Assembly: GCA_910574015.1 (NCBI GenBank)
Contig: CAJSYQ010000008.1
Coordinates: 1-64,000, forward strand
Source: Eubacteriaceae bacterium
Lineage (GTDB): Bacteria > Bacillota > Clostridia > Lachnospirales > Lachnospiraceae
DNA length: 64,000 bases
Reading direction: 5' to 3'
The notes under the pieces were generated by a model. That model ran no database searches. It was not told the origin of the DNA and saw only the letters and a program-made list of their open reading frames with translations. The position numbers and the translations under genes were made by a program. This document shows positions 60,826 through 64,000 of this stretch, piece after piece. Position 1 is the first letter of the stretch. Each line of letters begins with the position of its first letter.

Positions 60826-61605
60826 TCAGCCCGAGAGTCTGCCTACCTGGTTCGCAGCCCTGTCTAACATACTGTCATAAGAACGGATCACTTTCTGGTT
60901 TGCCTCATAGGCTCTTGTGGTGGTAATCAGATCCACCATTTCCTTGATCACATTCACATTGGACTGCTCCGTATATCCCTGCAGCACCTGGGCCTCCGCT
61001 TCTATCATTGTGGCTCCATCCACTGGTTCATACATTGTATCTCCATATTTCGCCAGATAGTCGTAATCCTGAAAATCCGCTATCTGCAATGTATCCACTT
61101 CCTGTCCGTCTGCGACAATCTGACCTGTGCTGGATATACTTACCTTTTTGGCTGACGGATCGATCACGATATCGCCGCCCTCTCCCTGCACACGGTTTCC
61201 CTCTTTGTCTACGAGAAAGCCATCCTTCGTCAGATGAAATTGTCCGTTCCGGGTATAGCGGGTATGGGTCACTCCATTACTGTCAACAACGTTGACAGTA
61301 AAGAAACCTTTTCCGCTCAAAGTCACATCATATGTATTCCCGGTCTCCCGCAGTGAGCCCTGGGAATAATCGGTGTAAACTTCCCCAATTTTCACACCCA
61401 GACTAAATCTTCCGATCGCCTGATTGTGATACGCCTGAGATCCATCTCTTATTTTGATCCCGAGTACCTGGTCAAAGGCCTGACTAGTGACACGTTCGTC
61501 CTTATAACCTACGGTATCGGAATTCGCCATGTTATTGGAAATAACATCCAGCCTCTTCTGCTCATTGACCATCCCTGTCCATGCAGTGTAAAGACCTCTC
61601 AGCAT
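60826..61605 (-). CDS. Flagellar basal-body rod protein, FlgF/FlhO type
   Basis: 259 residues from the ATG at 61605, after GGAAGG. MLRGLYTAWTGMVNEQKRLD and NNMANSDTVGYKDERV at the N-terminus, GKGFFTVNVVDSNGVTHTRY in the middle, and EMVDLITTTRAYEANQKVIR at the C-terminus. It lies between the mbl-like gene and the FlgG-type gene, as flhO does. A frame extension to 61707 overlaps mbl and is rejected. Confidence 0.92.
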   Translation of the reverse strand: MLRGLYTAWTGMVNEQKRLDVISNNMANSDTVGYKDERVTSQAFDQVLGIKIRDGSQAYHNQAIGRFSLGVKIGEVYTDYSQGSLRETGNTYDVTLSGKGFFTVNVVDSNGVTHTRYTRNGQFHLTKDGFLVDKEGNRVQGEGGDIVIDPSAKKVSISSTGQIVADGQEVDTLQIADFQDYDYLAKYGDTMYEPVDGATMIEAEAQVLQGYTEQSNVNVIKEMVDLITTTRAYEANQKVIRSYDSMLDRAANQVGRLSG

Positions 61606-61645
61606 ACCATACCTTCCTTTCTTTTTGTAATATATCCCACGGTCC

Positions 61646-62647
61646 TTATGTTTCCTCCGGACCGTTCGCTGTGCCACTGAGGAATTCGACATATTTGCCG
61701 GTTCCAATGGCTACTGCTGTCATTGGTTCTTCTGCTGTCATCGTTGTAATGCCGGTCTTGGATTCAATAAGCTCCTCAAGGCCATACAGCAGGCTTCCGC
61801 CTCCCGTCAGCACGATGCCCCGGTCTGCGATATCGGCAGCCAGTTCCGGGGGCGTTTTTTCCAGCACGCTGTGCACCGCCTCAACGATCTGTGAAGTCGT
61901 GTCCTTCAGAGCCTCTTCCGTCTCTTCCGAGGTAACGGTGATCGTTTTGGGAAGCCCCGTAACCAGATTCCGCCCGCGCACATCCACAGATACACTCTCT
62001 GGCCGCGGATAAGCGGATCCGATCCGGATCTTAATGTCCTCTGCTGTTCTCTCACCGATCAGCAGATTGTGTTTCTTTCTCATATATCTGACAATGGCGT
62101 CATCAAAGTCGTCACCTGCGATCTTGATCGAGGTGCTGACTACCGTCCCCCCAAGAGAGATTACGGCAATATCTGATGTTCCGCCTCCTATATCCACTAT
62201 CATATTGCCGCATGGCCTGGCAATATCAATCCCTGCGCCGATCGCCGCTGCGATGGGCTCCTCAATTATCTTTACATCCCGTGCTCCCGCCTGAAAAGCA
62301 GCATCCTCTACTGCCTTACGCTCTACCTCTGTGACCTGGCTCGGTACACAGATACTGATCAGTGGCTTGCGAAATCTCTGTTTTCCCACCGCTTTTTGAA
62401 TAAAATATTTGAGCATCTTCTCTGTCACGGTATAATCGGATATCACACCCTGACGGAGAGGACGGACCGCTACGATATTGCCCGGTGTACGTCCGAGCAT
62501 AAGACGCGCTTCTTCACCGATCGCTTTGATCCTGTTGGTATCCCTGTCGAAAGCAACCACACTGGGCTCTTTCAGGACCACGCCTTTTCCCTTTACATAC
62601 ACCAGGATACTTGCCGTACCCAGATCTATTCCAATATCAAAAGCCAC
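61646..62647 (-). CDS. mbl: MreB-family actin-like protein, Mbl type
   Basis: 333 residues. Forms membrane-bound filaments that steer wall synthesis. Phosphate 1 IGIDLGTASILVYVKGKGVV, phosphate 2 MIVDIGGGTSDIAVISLGG and adenosine motif GIVLTGGGSLLYGLEELI. The start GTG follows AAAGGAG. Called Mbl because the next two genes are flhO/flhP-like, as in Bacillus; sequence alone does not separate it from MreB. Confidence 0.92.
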   Translation of the reverse strand: MAFDIGIDLGTASILVYVKGKGVVLKEPSVVAFDRDTNRIKAIGEEARLMLGRTPGNIVAVRPLRQGVISDYTVTEKMLKYFIQKAVGKQRFRKPLISICVPSQVTEVERKAVEDAAFQAGARDVKIIEEPIAAAIGAGIDIARPCGNMIVDIGGGTSDIAVISLGGTVVSTSIKIAGDDFDDAIVRYMRKKHNLLIGERTAEDIKIRIGSAYPRPESVSVDVRGRNLVTGLPKTITVTSEETEEALKDTTSQIVEAVHSVLEKTPPELAADIADRGIVLTGGGSLLYGLEELIESKTGITTMTAEEPMTAVAIGTGKYVEFLSGTANGPEET

Positions 62648-62709
62648 GATACTAATCTCCTTTCTCTATCTCCTGTACATTATTCCCAATTTAGCATACA
62701 CATACTCTT

Positions 62710-62737
62710 ATTATAAACTCATTTTCTAATATTTCAA
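62710..62737 (-). promoter_or_regulatory. SigmaA promoter of the mbl operon
   Basis: On the minus strand TTGAAA (62737-62732), a 16-base spacer and TATAAT (62715-62710), about 60 bases before the GTG start. Confidence 0.65.
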
Positions 62738-62767
62738 AGTCTTTTTTCAAAAATATTTCTCTGATGC

Positions 62768-64000
62768 CTATTCGTTGTCATACGCCGCCTGAAGCATAAT
62801 GGCGCATTCCACACGCTTGCGCTGCAGTTCACAGCCCGTCTCGTACGGCTTATTGATATCCCCATGGCAGTGGTAGGCATTTGCCGCACACCCGCCGCTG
62901 CAATAAAATCTGGCAAAACAATTCCTGCATTCTTCCTTTGCGTATACATTACACAATTTAAAGGTATCCCGCATTTCGGCATTCTGGATCCCCTCATCCA
63001 CGCTGCCAAGGCAGAATTTCTCTTCTCCTACGAACTGATGGCATGGATACAGGTCCCCCCAGGGCGTCACAGCCAGATACTCCGTACCGGAACCGCATCC
63101 CGACAGTCTCTTGTACACACAGGGGCCTCCACTGAGGTCGATCATATAATGGAAGAAATTGAATCCCTTCCCTTCCTTCCGGCGGCGAAGCATCTCCTTT
63201 GCCAGTTCATCATATCCCTGGCAGATCACTGGGATGTCTTCCTCACGGATGGCATAAGGCTCCTCCGGCCCCGCCACTACAGGCTCCACCGAGATCTGTT
63301 TAAATCCCGCATCGGCAAGGCTCAGGACATCCTTTACAAAGTCCAGATTGTAGTGGGTAAATGTTCCTCTCACATAATAGCGCGCCTGACCGCGGGACTC
63401 CGCCACCTTCTTAAACTTATCCAGGATCAGGTCATAGCTTCCGCTTCCATTCTTAAAGGGCCGCATATGATCGTGGACGTCCTTCCGGCCGTCAATGCTG
63501 AGAACGATATTATCCATCTCCTGGTTGGCGAACTCTATCACCTCGTCATCCAGCAGAACCCCGTTGGTCGTCAGGGTAAAGCGGAAATGTTTGTCTTTCT
63601 CCTTCTCGATCCCGCGTCCATATGCCACCAGACGTTTCACTACATCAAAATTTAAAAGCGGCTCTCCCCCAAAGAAATCCACCTCCAGATTCCGCCGGCT
63701 GCCGGAATTTGCAACAAGGAAATCCAGTGCCTTCTTTCCCACTTCAAAGCTCATCAGGGAGCGGTCGCCCTTGTATTCCCCCTCTCCGGCGAAGCAGTAC
63801 CGGCAGGCAAGGTTGCAGTCGTGGGCGATATGGAGACAGAGGGCCTTCACCACAGTCTGGCGTTTCCGGAAATCAATGACGCCGTCCCGGTAGGTATCCC
63901 CGGAAAACAGAGTGCCGTTGTCCTCCAGCTCCTTCAGGTCCGAAAAAATCTCCCTCATCTCCCGTTCATCAATTCCCTGTGTTGCATATTTTTCAATTAT
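62768..64000 (-). CDS. Radical SAM thioether peptide maturase, SCIFF type (partial, runs off right edge)
   Basis: The frame is open from 62768 to the window edge (410 residues visible); the apparent ATG at 63958 is internal. It starts in a partial precursor-recognition region (EKYATQGIDEREMREIFSDL). The radical SAM cluster motif is CNLACRYC (near visible residue 65), with the GGEPLL motif downstream. The C-terminal SPASM-type cysteines are LSGCGSGTEYLAVT, LYPCHQF, EECRNCFARFYCSGGCAANA and the final YETGCEL. This pattern fits maturases that make Cys-to-Thr thioether links in the six-cysteine SCIFF peptide. The peptide gene usually lies just upstream, which here is outside the window. Confidence 0.9.
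   Translation of the reverse strand: MIEKYATQGIDEREMREIFSDLKELEDNGTLFSGDTYRDGVIDFRKRQTVVKALCLHIAHDCNLACRYCFAGEGEYKGDRSLMSFEVGKKALDFLVANSGSRRNLEVDFFGGEPLLNFDVVKRLVAYGRGIEKEKDKHFRFTLTTNGVLLDDEVIEFANQEMDNIVLSIDGRKDVHDHMRPFKNGSGSYDLILDKFKKVAESRGQARYYVRGTFTHYNLDFVKDVLSLADAGFKQISVEPVVAGPEEPYAIREEDIPVICQGYDELAKEMLRRRKEGKGFNFFHYMIDLSGGPCVYKRLSGCGSGTEYLAVTPWGDLYPCHQFVGEEKFCLGSVDEGIQNAEMRDTFKLCNVYAKEECRNCFARFYCSGGCAANAYHCHGDINKPYETGCELQRKRVECAIMLQAAYDNE

Noticed and set aside
1-64000. CRISPR arrays, rRNA and tRNA genes
   Set aside because: No evenly spaced direct repeats, rRNA-like segments or cloverleaf sequences ending in CCA were noticed on either strand by reading; a covariance-model search was not possible here.

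Overview
The window reads as a chromosome segment from a Gram-positive, low-to-mid GC Clostridia bacterium, most likely a member of the Lachnospiraceae with flagellar genes. The reasons are the Firmicutes-type S10-spc-alpha ribosomal cluster running into adk-map-infA-rpmJ and then ecfA1-ecfA2-ecfT-truA-rplM-rpsI, a zinc-type S14, an mbl/flhO/flhP-like gene set, CheX/CheY/CheW, and a thioether (SCIFF-type) peptide maturase. Species cannot be fixed from the sequence alone.

Region by region: (1) 1-775 is the 5' end of an insertion sequence whose transposase runs off the left edge on the minus strand. (2) 776-11464 is a Tn916/ICEBs1-type conjugative module on the plus strand: coupling ATPase, oriT, MobT relaxase, DUF3789 and TcpD small proteins, an AT-rich cargo gene with its own promoter and terminator, two tandem ArdA antirestriction genes, TcpE, VirB4-like ATPase, the large VirB6-like membrane protein, and the first half of the cell-wall hydrolase. 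Integrase, excisionase and any resistance gene are absent. (3) 11465-13063 is a complete IS4-family element with 18-bp terminal repeats; it cuts off the hydrolase on one side and the rpsI terminator on the other, with no target duplication. (4) 13117-33721 is the ribosomal protein supercluster, all on the minus strand, driven from a promoter near 34050, with a second consensus promoter near 14120 for rplM-rpsI. (5) 34135-39974 is a minus-strand set: a degenerate GH3 lipoprotein, purF, purB, an rRNA-type methyltransferase, acylphosphatase and a small exported protein. (6) 40164-42808 holds a high-cysteine/glycine small protein and a NatAB-type ABC exporter on the plus strand. (7) 42876-51769 holds aroC, CheX-like and CheY genes, and the chain secA-prfB-cheW-hom, preceded by hpf. 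(8) 52163-64000 holds an NlpC/P60 wall hydrolase, a YjfB-like motility protein, RidA, a CvfB-like S1 protein, ComFC-YvyF, RecD2, the mbl-flhO-flhP-rod-binding operon, and the 3' part of a radical SAM SCIFF maturase that leaves the window on the right.

How the parts work together: the conjugative module still has oriT, relaxase, coupling protein and most of the mating channel, but its hydrolase is broken and no recombinase is visible, so it looks like an immobilised remnant that could at most be mobilised with help. The core genes are translation, secretion (secY, secA), nucleotide and amino acid synthesis, and motility/cell shape.

The most interesting non-gene signals are a family of short covarying hairpins in gaps of the ribosomal operons, a prfB programmed frameshift site that uses UAA instead of the usual UGA, a DnaA-box-like cluster next to hpf, a catalytically degenerate GH3 protein at the head of the purF-purB run, and the IS-bounded junction between the conjugative remnant and rpsI.
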